A DNA stretch of 64,000 bases from Lamellibrachia satsuma (Eukaryota; Annelida; Polychaeta; Sabellida; Siboglinidae). Below the pieces are notes generated by a model. It ran no database searches. It was not told the origin of the DNA and worked only from the letters and a program-made list of their open reading frames with translations. The position numbers and the translations under genes were made by a program. This document shows positions 26,601 through 34,395 of the stretch, in pieces (position 1 is the stretch's first letter; every line of letters starts with the position of its first letter). The DNA is taken from assembly GCA_033239005.1 (NCBI GenBank), contig BSQZ01000038.1, positions 1 through 64,000 of the forward strand, read 5' to 3'.

Positions 26601-29600
26601 AGGAGGATACAGAAGGAATTTGAGTTGAAGCTAGCAACAGAAGCTAAGACAAACCCACAAGCAGTATGGAAATATATGAACTCCAAAACCAAGAATCAGG
26701 AAGGTGTTTCAGATCTGAACACAGACCCTAAAGATCCTAAATCTAGACTCACAGACTCTAATAGGGAAAAGGTAGATGTCTTAGGTAATTTTTGTTTTTA
26801 CTGTAGAGCCAGATGGTGATATCCCTCATATTCCACCAGTGAAGTTAAGGCACACCATGGAAGAATTGACTATTGATGAGGTAACGATAAAAAAAAACTT
26901 GATAACCTTAATGTGTGTAAATCGGTAAGACCAGATGGTGTTCATCCTAGGTTGTTGAAAGAGTTATCTAATCATCTATGTAAACCACTAGCTAAGCTAT
27001 TTAATAATTCACTGGCTGTGGGTGAACTACCAAAGGAATGGAAACAGGAAAGGATCCCAGCCATATTTATGAAGGGTATTAAAAAAAGGTAGGAAATTAT
27101 AGACCAGTCAGCTTAATAAGTATATGTAATTGTAAATGTATGGAACAATGTGTCAAAGACCATAGTGTCAATCATATAAGAAATAAATTATTCAGTACGC
27201 AACAATTTGGTTTTATTAAAGGTCGTTCTATGGTACTTCAACTGTTAAATGTTATTAACTCATGGACGAAAGTTTTAGATAGAGGAAAATCTACAGACGT
27301 AGTATATTTAGACTTCATGAAAGCATTCGACACCATCCCTCATAAAAGATTGATAGTCAAACTTAATTTGTATGGCACAGAGTATTACACACTAAGAAGG
27401 ATCCAGGCATTCTTGCCTGACCGTGTACAGCAGGTCAACGTAAATGGTATAAACTCTGAGTGGGAAAATATAACAAGTGGAATTCCACAGGGCAGTGTCT
27501 TAGGACCGATCCTATTTGTTTTATACATAAATCTACCTGAGAATAAAGTTTTGAATGTATATATGTTTGCAGATGATACAAAGATTTTCAAAACGATTAA
27601 TAGTCCAAATGACCAGCATACACTACAGAATAATTTAGATTATTTAACATCTTGGTCTTGTAAATGGTTATTAAGGTTCCACCCAGATAAACGTAACTTA
27701 AGGGAAAACAATACAGCAAGAGTATGCATATAACCTGAAGATAGATAATACTGCCAATGAATTAGGAGGAACAGAAGAACAAAAAGACATTGGGGTTATA
27801 ATTGATTCAAACCTAGAATTTGATAAACACATCAACCAAAAATAAACAAAGCAAACAGTATCATGGCAGTTATTAGAAAGTCCTTTACAACCCTAAATCA
27901 ACATAATTTTGTGCCATTATATAAAGCTTTAGTTAGGAGTCATCTAGATTATGCAATATCAATATGGTACCCTTATTTAACAGAAATACAAAGATGCCAA
28001 CGAAAATGTGCAGAGACGCGCAACAAGGCAGCTTCCTGGTATGTAGAATATTCCTTACGAGGAAAGACTTCCCATACTTGCATATAGATGAACTCGTGGT
28101 GATATGATTGAGGTATATAAACTGTTTCAAGGAAAATATGACAGTGATGTATCTAACATTGTCAAGCTGCACAACGACAGTGATACAAGGGAAGGAACTA
28201 GGGGTCATAGTTTGAAATTGTTTATAGAACGTGCTTGTACAAATGTTAGAAAAGAAAGCTTCTCACTTCGAGTTACCGGATTATGGAATGATCTACCGGA
28301 AGTAGTTGTAACTGCCCCAAGTGTCAACTCATTTAAAAACCATCTAGATAGACATTGGAGTACTGAGGAGTTTCTCTACAACTACAAAGCTGCCTTGCAA
28401 GGAAGTCGTAGAGCATTCCAAGGCAAGGGAAAATTGAAGATCTGACCATCGAGGCCACCGCATATGGTCAGGAAGAACATAAGGCTTGGCCTAAGCCGCT
28501 AAGACTAAGTAAATCTAACTTCTAAGTAAGTGGTGTAATGACCAATGCATGGTTCTTCCACTGGCGATGTATATATTCAAAGGCAAAATGGGCATAACTT
28601 AATTATGTTAATAATGCTAAGTTGGTGTCATGACATCTCCATTTGAATGCAGTGTCCCCAGTAACACTGTCACTGACAGTGGAGCCAATTAAAACGCGCC
28701 CATACGCATAGGCCCATAGGTAGGCACTTCAACAAAATCCGCTGAGCAGTTCGCACAGCGTGACAAAAAATTGTGTCAGTTTATCTGCACGATTCTCAGC
28801 ACCCGGGTACTCCTTTTGTTTTACATCCTGTATCGTCGGCTGTTTCCATTCCTTTCTGTGACTTACTGCGGCAGATTGGACAATAGTAAGTTCCTTTTCA
28901 TGATCATCTGTTTTTTATTAAAATTGTACCAAAATTAAGGTGAAATACATCGATTAGATGACATATGTGTATTTCTGGTGTAAGTTTAGCAGACAAAGCC
29001 ATTTATGACTCCATCCATATGTTCGTGACTTCTTCTAGAGGTCTTAGTTAGTCTGTGTACGAAATATTTTCCTGCTACGCGAATGCACATGGGTGTTTTT
29101 GAGTTTCCCTGGTTTGTGAATTTTCACCCGAATTTGATTCTTGGAGTTGGAGAGCGAGATCGATTTAACCAAAATCATGACTTATTTACATTTCTATGAT
29201 TTTAATTCATTACAAATAATACAAAGCCAATATGTGTTTGATGTTTTCTTGCAAAACAAATTTTATTAATGATTATTAGTAATGGTACATTTTTTTTATA
29301 TTTTTTTACTTTTTAATTTTGTATATCTATATTATTATAATATCAAGTAGTATATTTACATAATGCATATTGCATGTATTCTTTTGTCTAAAATAAAAGA
29401 TTGATTGATATTGATTAAACTTGTTGGGCCTGGCAGTACTAAGTTAGTAGAATAATGAAATTATGTAATTTTTCAATGATTGAAAAAAAAAACTGCGTAA
29501 GAGATATTCTAAATCACTAGTTAATAATTAATTAATTGCTGTACTGAACCTGCAGTAAACTGTACATGCAGGAAATTACAAAATGTCAGAATATATAATA

Positions 29601-31037
29601 AACGATGTTATAATCAAATTGGTTTTTTACACAAAAAACATTTAGCTATATGGAACACCAACTAGTATATATTTCGCCAATAATTATTTTACCATAGTCA
29701 CCATGCAAGACTATTTTGGCAGCCCAGGCTCTGTCAAAATTACACAAAATTTATATCTTCATAGTCATGGAAGTTGTGGCTTTTCATTGAAATGTATTGG
29801 TCTGTTGAGATAACATTCTGATTAGCCGTTGTTGATTTATTAATTGAGTTACTATTAACGATAAATGACTAATGTATATTTATAACCCTACTAATGTGTT
29901 TTGAAATTATACAAATATCTTCATAATGATGGAAGTTTGGCATAAAAAAGGTGCTGACCTGTTGCATTTGCACATTAATTAGCCAATATTTACTTATTAA
30001 TTACATCAATAGGGTTATGAAATGACTGTGTGATGTATATATTTTATGACCCTGTTTAATGAATTTGTAAACCCTGAACAAATTATACAGACGTCTTCAT
30101 AATCATGGAAGTTAAGGCCTTTTATCAAAAGGTATTGGCCTGTTGAGTTTACACATTAATTAGCCAATATTGACGTATTAATTGCATCAATTAAGTTATA
30201 AATGAGTGTATGATGTGTATTTATAATCCTGGTTAATGAGTTTGTAAAACCAGAACAAGTTATACAAATATCTTTATAATCATGGAAGATATGGCCTTTT
30301 ATAAAAAGGTGTTAGCCTGTTGAGTTTGCGCATGAATTAGCCAATGTTGACTTATTAATTGCATCAATTGAGTTAAGAAATGAGTGTGTGATGCATTAAC
30401 GGAGTTACTCTTAAAGATACATGACTGGATTATGCATATTTATGACCCTACTTAATGTGCTTGCAATTCCTGAAAAAAATTATTAAAATATATGCAAAAA
30501 TTAAAAAGTTATGCAATTTTAATCATATTGAAAGAGAACACAAAAATGAGTCTTTTCCTGTATATGAGATACACAAATTTTTTTAATTTTTACCATATTA
30601 AAATTGCAATATCTTTGGATCTAATAAAGATATATTAATAAAATAAGCAGTTTTTGGTTCCTTTACATTTCACCTTTCATTTAAATCAATTGCCAATGTT
30701 CTATCATGATATCTAATTTTTCTTTGAAGTGCCTACTATGGCATAGCCATAGCCATAGCCTAGGCTATGCCTAGGCAAAAATTTTCGCCCCGCTCTTCGT
30801 CTTCGTACTAGTAGCAACAGCCAGATAGAAAAACATTGTAGGGCGATTGACTTTGCCTAGGCTATAGCCTATGCCATGCCCTGCCCTGTTCATGACATGC
30901 ATTGGCATGGCCATGGCATGTCGATTCGACTCACCCAATTTCAGCCCAAACTTGTTGTTGATACGCTTCCGAAATACATCTTGTCTCGTTCGTTTCGATT
31001 GATCCGATCTCCACATGCACTTACTGGGCGTATCCAT
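636..31037 (-). CDS. AACS: Acetoacetyl-CoA synthetase, 13 exons, C-terminus off the left edge
   Basis: Cytosolic ligase of the acyl-CoA synthetase (AMP-binding) family: acetoacetate, ATP and CoA give acetoacetyl-CoA, AMP and PPi, feeding ketone bodies into sterol and fatty-acid synthesis. Exons, in transcript order: 31037-30935, 20277-20174, 18679-18562, 17306-17193, 13291-13194, 12126-12012, 11508-11424, 9602-9446, 7483-7403, 6337-6213, 4684-4620, 3496-3374, 749-636. They sum to 1402 nt (467 codons plus one base); all splices are GT-AG and every phase joins. The translation follows animal AACS throughout: the N-terminal domain, the adenylation P-loop [11 protein letters not shown] at residues 281-291, GWMMWNWM at the start of exon 10, and GSITGGTD at 426-433. 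About 200 C-terminal residues are missing because the gene runs past base 1. No stop or frameshift was seen. Intron 1 is 10.7 kb; introns 5, 8, 9 and 12 carry minisatellites overlapping splice junctions. The start is the only Met in the first exon upstream of the conserved Met-Trp. Confidence 0.93.
1434..2022. repeat. 48-bp minisatellite, about 12 copies (AACS intron 12)
   Basis: Near-perfect head-to-tail units containing CTGTACCTGACCCTCACCCC. The unit length is a multiple of three, so open frames run through both strands, but their translations are pure repeats. It is not related to a splice site of exon 12 or 13. Confidence 0.95.
2088..3373 (-). repeat. 24-bp minisatellite, about 54 copies, built from the AACS exon 12 donor
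   Basis: On the minus strand each unit reads TTGGCTCCATCACAG, then GTAAACTT, which is the last 16 exon bases plus the first 8 intron bases of exon 12. Variant units form higher-order repeats: 240 bp (10 units, markers at 2251, 2491 and 2731) and 336 bp (14 units, markers at 2801 and 3137). The long open frames over it are by-products of the unit length. Confidence 0.95.
3374..3496 (-). other. AACS: AACS exon 12
   Basis: Codes for [19 protein letters not shown] and [16 protein letters not shown]. Acceptor TTCACAG, donor CACAG followed by GTAAAC. The frame stays open for a further 1.3 kb through the 24-bp array because each unit repeats the junction. Confidence 0.93.
3600..4060 (-). mobile_element. 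SINE copy with an internal 50-bp minisatellite (6 copies)
   Basis: The right part (about 3890-4060) matches the tRNA-SINE body at 42131-42455 in reverse orientation (CAGACCTGTTCATTCC, then TATACAGCTGAGTGAACTGT). The left part (3605-3895) is six units of about 50 bp containing CCATCCATGGGACCACTCAA, which are degenerate copies of the SINE tail. Confidence 0.75.
4155..4295 (+). mobile_element. SINE head fragment
   Basis: GGTTCAATTTC resembles a B box and is followed by TCTAGGCAATTTTGTTCACT, the sequence after the tRNA-like head in other SINE copies of this window. Confidence 0.45.
4620..4684 (-). other. AACS: AACS exon 11
   Basis: A 65-nt exon coding for [20 protein letters not shown] and Pro. 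Acceptor TTTTAG, donor GTTAGT. Phases 2 in and 1 out match exons 10 and 12. Confidence 0.9.
4685..6212. other. AACS intron 10
   Basis: No coding similarity or clear element seen, apart from a short duplication of ACTGGGATCTTATATT near 5440-5485. Confidence 0.55.
6213..6337 (-). other. AACS: AACS exon 10
   Basis: Codes for [20 protein letters not shown], then [20 protein letters not shown]. Acceptor TTTCAG, donor GTATGT; 125 nt. Confidence 0.94.
6480..6993 (-). repeat. 21-bp minisatellite, distal block (AACS intron 9)
   Basis: About 24 units of ACACTAGTGACCTGTTCACC type. On the minus strand each carries AGT followed by GTAAGTGAAC, GTAGGTGAAC or GTGGGTGAAC, variants of the exon 9 donor. Separated from the proximal block by about 240 bp of unique sequence. 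Confidence 0.92.
7236..7402 (-). repeat. 21-bp minisatellite, proximal block at AACS exon 9 donor
   Basis: About 8 units, minus strand ACTAGTGTAAGTGAACAC. The first unit is the exon 9 junction itself (ACCAGT, then GTAAGTGAACATG). The frame from exon 9 stays open across the block. Confidence 0.93.
7403..7483 (-). other. AACS: AACS exon 9
   Basis: Codes for 27 residues, [16 protein letters not shown] then [11 protein letters not shown]. Acceptor TTGTAG, donor GTAAGT. The donor sits inside the first unit of a 21-bp array. Confidence 0.93.
7530..7660. repeat. 28-bp minisatellite, about 4-5 copies
   Basis: Units of ATATCCCTTGTACAACCTCC type in AACS intron 8, close to the exon 9 acceptor but not clearly derived from it. 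Confidence 0.85.
7700..8119. other. AACS intron 8, unique part
   Basis: AT-rich sequence with nothing recognisable. Confidence 0.5.
8120..8516 (-). mobile_element. RTE-like LINE, C-terminal end of reverse transcriptase
   Basis: An intact 124-codon stretch reads [20 protein letters not shown], then [20 protein letters not shown] and [19 protein letters not shown]. This is the C-terminal region typical of RTE-type ORF2 proteins. After the stop, the minus strand shows GTGAA repeated three times, the short tandem tail typical of RTE 3' ends. Everything upstream is lost (5' truncation). Confidence 0.82.
8616..8905. repeat. About 90-bp tandem repeat, 3 and a partial copy
   Basis: Units contain TTATGTGACTAGAGTATTGA, then GTTAGAGATAGAGTCCACCA. 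AACS intron 8. Confidence 0.85.
8950..9085. repeat. SINE scrap plus 25-30 bp tandem repeat
   Basis: GTGGGATGAACGAAACTGTC resembles the SINE core, followed by three units around GGATTTGGACCCCAGTCCTC. Confidence 0.55.
9096..9445 (-). repeat. 26-bp minisatellite, about 13 copies, built from the AACS exon 8 donor
   Basis: Minus strand unit: TTCACTCTGCAGGG, then GTATGTAACTG. The real junction reads TACACTCTGCAGGG, then GTATGTTACTG. Each unit therefore has about 15 exon-like bases and an intact GTATGT donor. Confidence 0.95.
9446..9602 (-). other. AACS: AACS exon 8 (ATP-binding P-loop)
   Basis: Codes for residues 246-298: [31 protein letters not shown] and CMVHSAG. The Ser-Gly-Thr-Thr-Gly motif is the AMP-binding P-loop of the superfamily. 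The last 15 exon bases and the GTATGT donor are the source of the downstream 26-bp array. Confidence 0.95.
10124..10169 (-). mobile_element. SINE 3' tip
   Basis: GTTCTTATATAGCGCAGTAT followed by CCAGTCCCTTGGGACT matches the tail of the SINE at 42131. It abuts a LINE fragment directly. Confidence 0.65.
10170..10520 (+). mobile_element. CR1-like LINE, 3' end fragment
   Basis: Translates to [20 protein letters not shown], then RDCQCKL-type sequence ending DIRKYSF at a stop, the C-terminal end of the CR1-like ORF2 also seen at 55485-56832 and 62435-63215. The shared 3' tail, GGACTCTCGATAAGCCAATG, is present. Confidence 0.8.
10521..11423. other. AACS intron 7, unique part
   Basis: No exon or repeat recognised. 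Confidence 0.5.
11424..11508 (-). other. AACS: AACS exon 7
   Basis: Codes for [13 protein letters not shown] followed by a variable segment, as in AACS. Too short to stand out alone, but its phases (1 in, 2 out) and consensus GTGAGT donor fit both neighbours. Confidence 0.88.
12012..12126 (-). other. AACS: AACS exon 6
   Basis: Codes for [19 protein letters not shown] and [10 protein letters not shown]. Acceptor TTTTAG, donor GTGAGT. The acceptor and the first 10-20 exon bases recur in the tandem array filling the upstream intron. Confidence 0.93.
12127..13115 (-). repeat. About 39-bp minisatellite, about 25 copies, built from the AACS exon 6 acceptor
   Basis: Minus strand units read AGTGTTGCTGTGTTGTAG, then GGAGTGTTGG or GGAGTGTCGG. 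The true junction is GTTTTGTTTTAG, then GGAGTGTTGGATCGC. The two units nearest the exon are longer, about 60 bp. The array fills almost the whole 1.07-kb intron 5. Confidence 0.93.
13194..13291 (-). other. AACS: AACS exon 5
   Basis: Codes for [19 protein letters not shown] and then [10 protein letters not shown], a highly conserved AACS block. Acceptor CCAG, donor GTGAGT; 98 nt. Confidence 0.93.
13292..14970. other. AACS intron 4, part without recognisable content
   Basis: AT-rich, no coding similarity. A short TATCTTAAGG doubling lies near 14015. Confidence 0.5.
14975..15305. repeat. 16-bp purine-rich minisatellite, about 20 copies
   Basis: Units of GAGGTGGAGGGGGTAT type with strong strand asymmetry (G-rich on plus). 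AACS intron 4. Confidence 0.92.
15415..15443. repeat. (TA)n tract
   Basis: Left part of the TA tract split by the element at 15444-16203. Confidence 0.9.
15444..16203. mobile_element. hAT-like non-autonomous element (760 bp)
   Basis: Terminal inverted repeats TAGTGCCCTGCATGGG at the left and its complement at the right, followed inward by GGGCCGGGCTTGGGCTC-type sequence. The 8 bp on each side are ATATATAT, consistent with the 8-bp duplication of hAT elements but uninformative inside a TA tract. No transposase is encoded. Confidence 0.85.
16204..16256. repeat. (TA)n tract
   Basis: Right part of the TA tract interrupted by the hAT-like element. Confidence 0.9.
16787..16930 (+). mobile_element. 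CR1-like LINE, extreme 3' end
   Basis: GAATATGCTTAAAAATAGAA, then GGACTCTCTATAACCCAATG, matches the last coding bases and 3' UTR of the CR1-like copies at 10170 and 62435. Confidence 0.7.
17193..17306 (-). other. AACS: AACS exon 4
   Basis: Codes for [20 protein letters not shown] and the following GDRVVG. Acceptor TTTCAG, donor GTGGGT; 114 nt, phase 1 in and out. Confidence 0.93.
17307..18561. other. AACS intron 3
   Basis: Contains one 40-bp perfect tandem duplication at 17951-18030. Otherwise nothing recognised. Confidence 0.6.
18562..18679 (-). other. AACS: AACS exon 3
   Basis: Codes for [15 protein letters not shown], then the family motif [11 protein letters not shown]. Acceptor CAACAG, donor GTACGC; 118 nt. 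Confidence 0.93.
19539..19650 (-). mobile_element. SINE 3' fragment
   Basis: Matches the tail of the SINE at 42131-42455 (CTTATATACAGAGGTAACCA, then CAGACCTGTTCATTCC). Confidence 0.7.
19664..19760. repeat. GGGGAGGCCAA short tandem repeat
   Basis: G-rich tract of about eight AAGGGGGAGGCC units, followed by GGCTTAGTCACCCATTA, a motif that also occurs near 57560. Confidence 0.85.
19995..20034. repeat. (TA)n microsatellite
   Basis: Uninterrupted TA dinucleotides in AACS intron 2. Confidence 0.95.
20174..20277 (-). other. AACS: AACS exon 2
   Basis: Codes for the conserved [19 protein letters not shown] segment. Acceptor TTTCAG, donor GTACGC; enters in phase 1 and leaves in phase 0. Confidence 0.9.
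20574..20607. repeat. (TA)n microsatellite
   Basis: Uninterrupted TA dinucleotides in AACS intron 1, preceded by a palindromic GTACATACATATGTACGTAC stretch. Confidence 0.95.
20650..21565. other. AACS intron 1, unique part
   Basis: No exon or element identified. Confidence 0.45.
21570..22245. repeat. 45-bp minisatellite, 15 copies, containing a transposon terminus
   Basis: Each unit is GGCACTTCAACAAAATGCGC (the terminal inverted repeat of the element at 22231) joined to about 24 bp ending CCTAGTAACTTTA (its left flank). Units are almost identical. The multiple-of-three length leaves frames open on both strands without coding meaning. Confidence 0.93.
22231..23586. mobile_element. TIR element, copy 1 (non-autonomous, 1.36 kb)
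   Basis: Begins TA then GGCACTTCAACAAAAT and ends AAAGTGCC then TA, so termini are inverted and flanked by TA. Internally about 70 percent alike to 28723-30733, for example ATCTTTGGATCTAATAAAGA near the right end and AAATCATGGCTTATTTACAT in the middle. No transposase seen. Family not identified; the TA target fits several cut-and-paste superfamilies. Confidence 0.75.
23755..24760 (+). mobile_element. CR1/L2-type LINE, 5'-truncated reverse transcriptase remnant
   Basis: Starts inside the [20 protein letters not shown] (motif A), [16 protein letters not shown] (motif B), then FADNNKIF where FADD is expected (motif C), and the C-terminal [18 protein letters not shown] through [12 protein letters not shown] before a stop. 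Several stops and frame changes break it. The second catalytic Asp of motif C is Asn, so the copy is dead by two criteria. Confidence 0.85.
24930..28445 (+). mobile_element. CR1/L2-type LINE, near full length but broken
   Basis: ORF1-like part (24933-25496): [13 protein letters not shown], then a PHD-like zinc cluster (WKCEDC, MLEC, YCGNWYCIKC, WFCLKC) split by a stop at 25140. ORF2-like part: endonuclease ([12 protein letters not shown] at about 25635, [19 protein letters not shown] at 26029), reverse transcriptase at 27140-27733 with [36 protein letters not shown] and FADDTKIF, and the C-terminal [16 protein letters not shown] then [12 protein letters not shown]. At least six frameshifts or stops make it non-functional. 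It lies head to tail behind the remnant at 23755, and both sit between two related TIR elements. Confidence 0.88.
28723..30733. mobile_element. TIR element, copy 2 (non-autonomous, 2.0 kb)
   Basis: TA then GGCACTTCAACAAAAT at the left, TTTGAAGTGCC then TA at the right. Direct orientation relative to copy 1 at 22231. Longer than copy 1 because of internal tandem repeats (29740-30480). It ends only 200 bp from AACS exon 1. Confidence 0.78.
29740..30480. repeat. About 165-180 bp tandem repeat, roughly 4 copies, inside TIR element copy 2
   Basis: Each unit carries CTTCATAATCATGGAAG-type sequence, then TTAATTAGCCAATATTGAC and TGAGTGTGTGATG. Copies are diverged. Confidence 0.75.
30935..31037 (-). 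other. AACS: AACS exon 1 (start codon)
   Basis: Codes for residues 1-34 plus one base, beginning [15 protein letters not shown] and ending FGLKLG before the donor GTGAGT. The Met-Trp followed by Asp and a basic stretch, and the Gly-Leu-x-Leu end, match the N-terminus of animal AACS, and the phase joins exon 2. It lies 10.7 kb from exon 2. Confidence 0.8.
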
Positions 31038-31376
31038 GCTGTCTGCCCTAACGTGATGACCCGGTCCTACGAACCAATGCTTAAGTGCCGCCCGTTATTT
31101 CAACGTGTTCCAGTGATTTCGGCCGGCTACAACACCGGTTCAGCGGCTTAATGTTTCGGGGTAACCTAATAAGCGGACCAAATAAAAGGCGGACCACGAG
31201 GACTTTCTCGTGTTTAATTATTTGTTACTCCAAATTGTGCTGACTGTATGGAAATGTTTGTCATTTGTTTGTAGGTTGTAATGATTGTGTATACAAACAA
31301 AGCTAATTGTGTCATCCGCAAAAAACATATAGGCGATCTAATAAATAATTACTGGTTTAACTCCTGTACGTATAGG

Positions 31377-31560
31377 TGGGGAGCGCGGTGGTCTAATGGA
31401 TAGAGTACCCGCCTGTCGATCTATCGAGAGGACGGTGGTTCGATTCCACCTCCGCCGTTTCGAAGCTTGGGCAATTTCGTTCACCCCACTTTGCCCTTGT
31501 CTTTCGGAAGAGACACTAAAAGCCGTTGGTCCAAACTCCTGCGTTAGCTCAAAATTTGGC
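31377..31560 (+). mobile_element. tRNA-derived SINE head, upstream of AACS
   Basis: Starts GGGGAGCGCGGTGGTCTAAT with an A-box-like GTGGTCTAATGG and a perfect B box GGTTCGATTCC at 31437-31447. A T-arm folds, but the 5' and 3' acceptor strands do not pair, so it is not a tRNA gene. The following CTTGGGCAATTTCGTTCACC is shared with other SINE copies here. Confidence 0.75.
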
Positions 31561-32245
31561 TGTTTGGAGTATAACTACTGGAGACTTGAGGCCTATTGCA
31601 TGTTTAATAAAAAAAAACTGCTGTACAGCATCAGTTTGTTGAAAATCAAATCAACTATACAAATGGACACGAAACCAGTGTTGCGATTTATTTGGCAAAA
31701 AATACTAATTTAACTGCAATCCGCGGCCAGAGCATTCATGTCCCAAAACCTCCGAAATGACCACTTGCGGCCGACATTGTACCCCGACCGAACTGTCCAG
31801 CAACTTATCGCCAATGGCTGGTTTCCAGTGCAGCAACAAAGTTCCGATGTTTGATTCTCGTTACATGCTGCTAGTGTAAATAAAGTTATATGAACGCATG
31901 TTATTACTTCCATAATAGTATCTATTGCCTAAATATTACATGTAGTAACCAGTTGAGACTTTTTGAATAAGCATTATCCGCCTCATTCTGGGAGAGCTTA
32001 TCGTGGCGTGATCTTTTCTTGAGCGCCCCCTATCTGGTTTGGTTTTTTATCTGTCGACAATACTGGACTGGGGAGGGGGGAGTGTAGGCTGTAGCACGGT
32101 TCGAAACCACCGTCCCCCAACCTATTTGTGGGGCCAATCTCCCATCATTTGTTCGAGTCCATCTCCCGCTTATTTTTTATCACAGCATCACATTAATTTA
32201 AGGGCAAATTTCTTACAAGTGATTCGTTTATATTTACCCAGTCCT
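31561..32245. other. Intergenic sequence upstream of AACS
   Basis: Nothing recognised; the AACS promoter presumably lies just above 31037 but shows no clear TATA box. Confidence 0.4.
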
Positions 32246-32249
32246 ATCC

Positions 32250-32341
32250 GTAGACCTAGTCCAACCAAGGCCTACACCTAGTCCAACCAAGGCCTAGACC
32301 TAGTCCAACCAAGGCCTAGACCTAGTCCAACCAAGGCCTAG
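32250..32341. repeat. 22-bp tandem repeat, 4 copies
   Basis: Units of CCTAGTCCAACCAAGGCCTA type. Confidence 0.93.
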
Positions 32342-32349
32342 TATATTTG

Positions 32350-34080
32350 TATTTAATATATATATTTAAAAATTATGTGTAAGGAATTTATGGAATTATA
32401 CCAAGTTTTTATCAGTGTTGACTCCTTAATTCATCCAGACTAACAGTGTCACCTACATCATAAGGTGCTAATTCTGATTAAAAATATGTATACTTTTAAT
32501 TTGGATCGTTCCCTTCTAAATACCTGCTGCAGTTTTGCAATTACTGCCATATTGTACGTAGGTGTTATAATTTGGGTAGTTTAGCAAAATATTGGTCACG
32601 AACGCCGTCTGTTTCCTTTTAATGACTTGACTGTTAAAGTTGCCTGGCCTGCTCTGTATGTCACCACTTCCGAGCAAGTCTTTCTGCTTTTTCCATTTTA
32701 ATTTCTCTGCCTTTCCTCCTGGCTTGCTTTCGTTTCATTCCTTTACTATATGTCTTCATTTCATCCATCTTCTCTCCTACTTCTGCTGCGCAACTCCCAA
32801 TCTTACAATTTGTCTCTGCCCCAATCTGTCTTGATCCGTATTGTGTACGATAGCTTACGTAATTACCACATGGTTTCTAATCTAATTTTCGTTAGATAAC
32901 CATTTTATTACAGAGGTCAGTGTTATAGTGGTTGGTGTGATCTCTCTCAACGTTAGGGGATTTTATCAATGTTGCTGACTGAAGGCATTTCATGCACTCT
33001 ATAGTCTATTGCTAAAATTTACATATGATCAAATACAAATTCTCCCAAGTTTGCCTACAGCACAGTGCAATAAGTGTCCTTTCATACAGTGCAAAAAGTG
33101 ACTTAGAAGTTACAGCTGAGTAAAGACTTGTTGGTTGAAGCAACTTTCTCACAAATCAATTAACTTTTTTTTCACAAATGTAGCCCATCCAAACAAGTCG
33201 AACAATTAGTGCTTCCACAAACGATAAGACAATTTCAGTCCGGAGTAACTAGATCTGAACTTTGCTGTTGCCATTGAGCTGACCTGTACCAGTAATACTG
33301 GCTTTCAACAACGGATTGCTCAAACCACGGCAGCGGAATTGATAGCTGGGTTATTGTTCTCCTCTCTGTCCCCTAAGTCCTAAGTCCAGCGCGAGTCTGA
33401 CATCGGTACTGGTCCTCGATTTGTGTTCTTCCGTTTCTGATCCCATTTCACTGCCACCTCCACCCCCCTTATCCCTTGCTCTCATTCTCCACGGTCCTCC
33501 CATTTTGGTAGCGGTTTTCCTCTTCTCCTTCAACCCCCCCCCGAGATCCACTCTGAGCACATCCGCTCTTTTTGTCAACCATTCTCCTTCCATTCTTTCC
33601 ACGTGTGCAGCCGACTTTAACCAACTCCCCACCAGTTTCCTCCTGAAATACTTTCACAATAACCTCCGCCCTCAGTTCTCATATTGACGCATCAAATGGT
33701 AATTACAAAGCAGTTCAAAAGACAATTCAACTGTGTCACCACATTTTATTGCCACATAACTGTTATTTACCAGTACAAATGTCAGTTGCTATATTACAGT
33801 CATTAATACAACATAACTAGTACAAAATGAGAGCTACATACAGTTCGTTTGTGTACCAATGGCTTACATCAACAATGGTGTTAACTATGGGTAGTCTCAC
33901 AACTGTAGACACATTAGAATAGTATTACTAAACGCTAAACACATTCCTTAGAGTAGTCACATAAATAGCAGTCATTCACATAGCAGCTTCTTTGCAGTAA
34001 CCAAGATAAACATCACTGTTCAATGAACTGTATTGCTCTACAGAGGAATTGTGAAATATTATGTTCCCTTGAAACTAACA
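32350..34080. other. Intergenic, no recognisable content
   Basis: Includes a pyrimidine-rich stretch at 33420-33640. No domain-like translation found in any frame. Confidence 0.45.
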
Positions 34081-34082
34081 GC

Positions 34083-34154
<72 letters not shown>

Positions 34155-34155
34155 T
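34083..34155. repeat. (TA)n then (CA)n microsatellite
   Basis: About 29 TA units followed by about 8 CA units. Confidence 0.95.
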
Positions 34156-34275
34156 ATACAGAGTATTTATAGAAAATCACGGTTATCATGTCAGAATACT
34201 GGGTGCCAACATCAGCAAAACAATACATCTGAATAACTGGATCGTCAATAACAAGAATGTTAAAAGCACAGTTGC

Positions 34276-34395
34276 TTCAATACAGTGTGTATAGTCACAT
34301 ACACACAATACAGTGTGTACAGTCACATACACACACAATAGTGTGTACAGTCACATACACACAATACAGTGTGTACAGTCACATACACACACCTA
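34276..34395. repeat. About 28-bp tandem repeat, 4 copies
   Basis: Units of CAGTGTGTACAGTCACATAC type. Confidence 0.9.

Noticed and set aside
24930..28445. Intact autonomous LINE
   Set aside because: All expected domains are present, but stops and frameshifts separate ORF1, endonuclease and RT.
22231..30733. LTR retrotransposon (two similar direct copies flanking RT sequence)
   Set aside because: The copies have inverted TA-flanked termini, are too long and diverged, lack TG...CA ends, and the RT between them is of LINE type.
31377..31457. tRNA gene
   Set aside because: A and B boxes are present, but the acceptor strands do not pair and SINE sequence follows directly.
33351..33690. Proline-rich or Arg/Gly-rich coding exon
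   Set aside because: Low-complexity pyrimidine-rich DNA with no conserved motif or good splice context.
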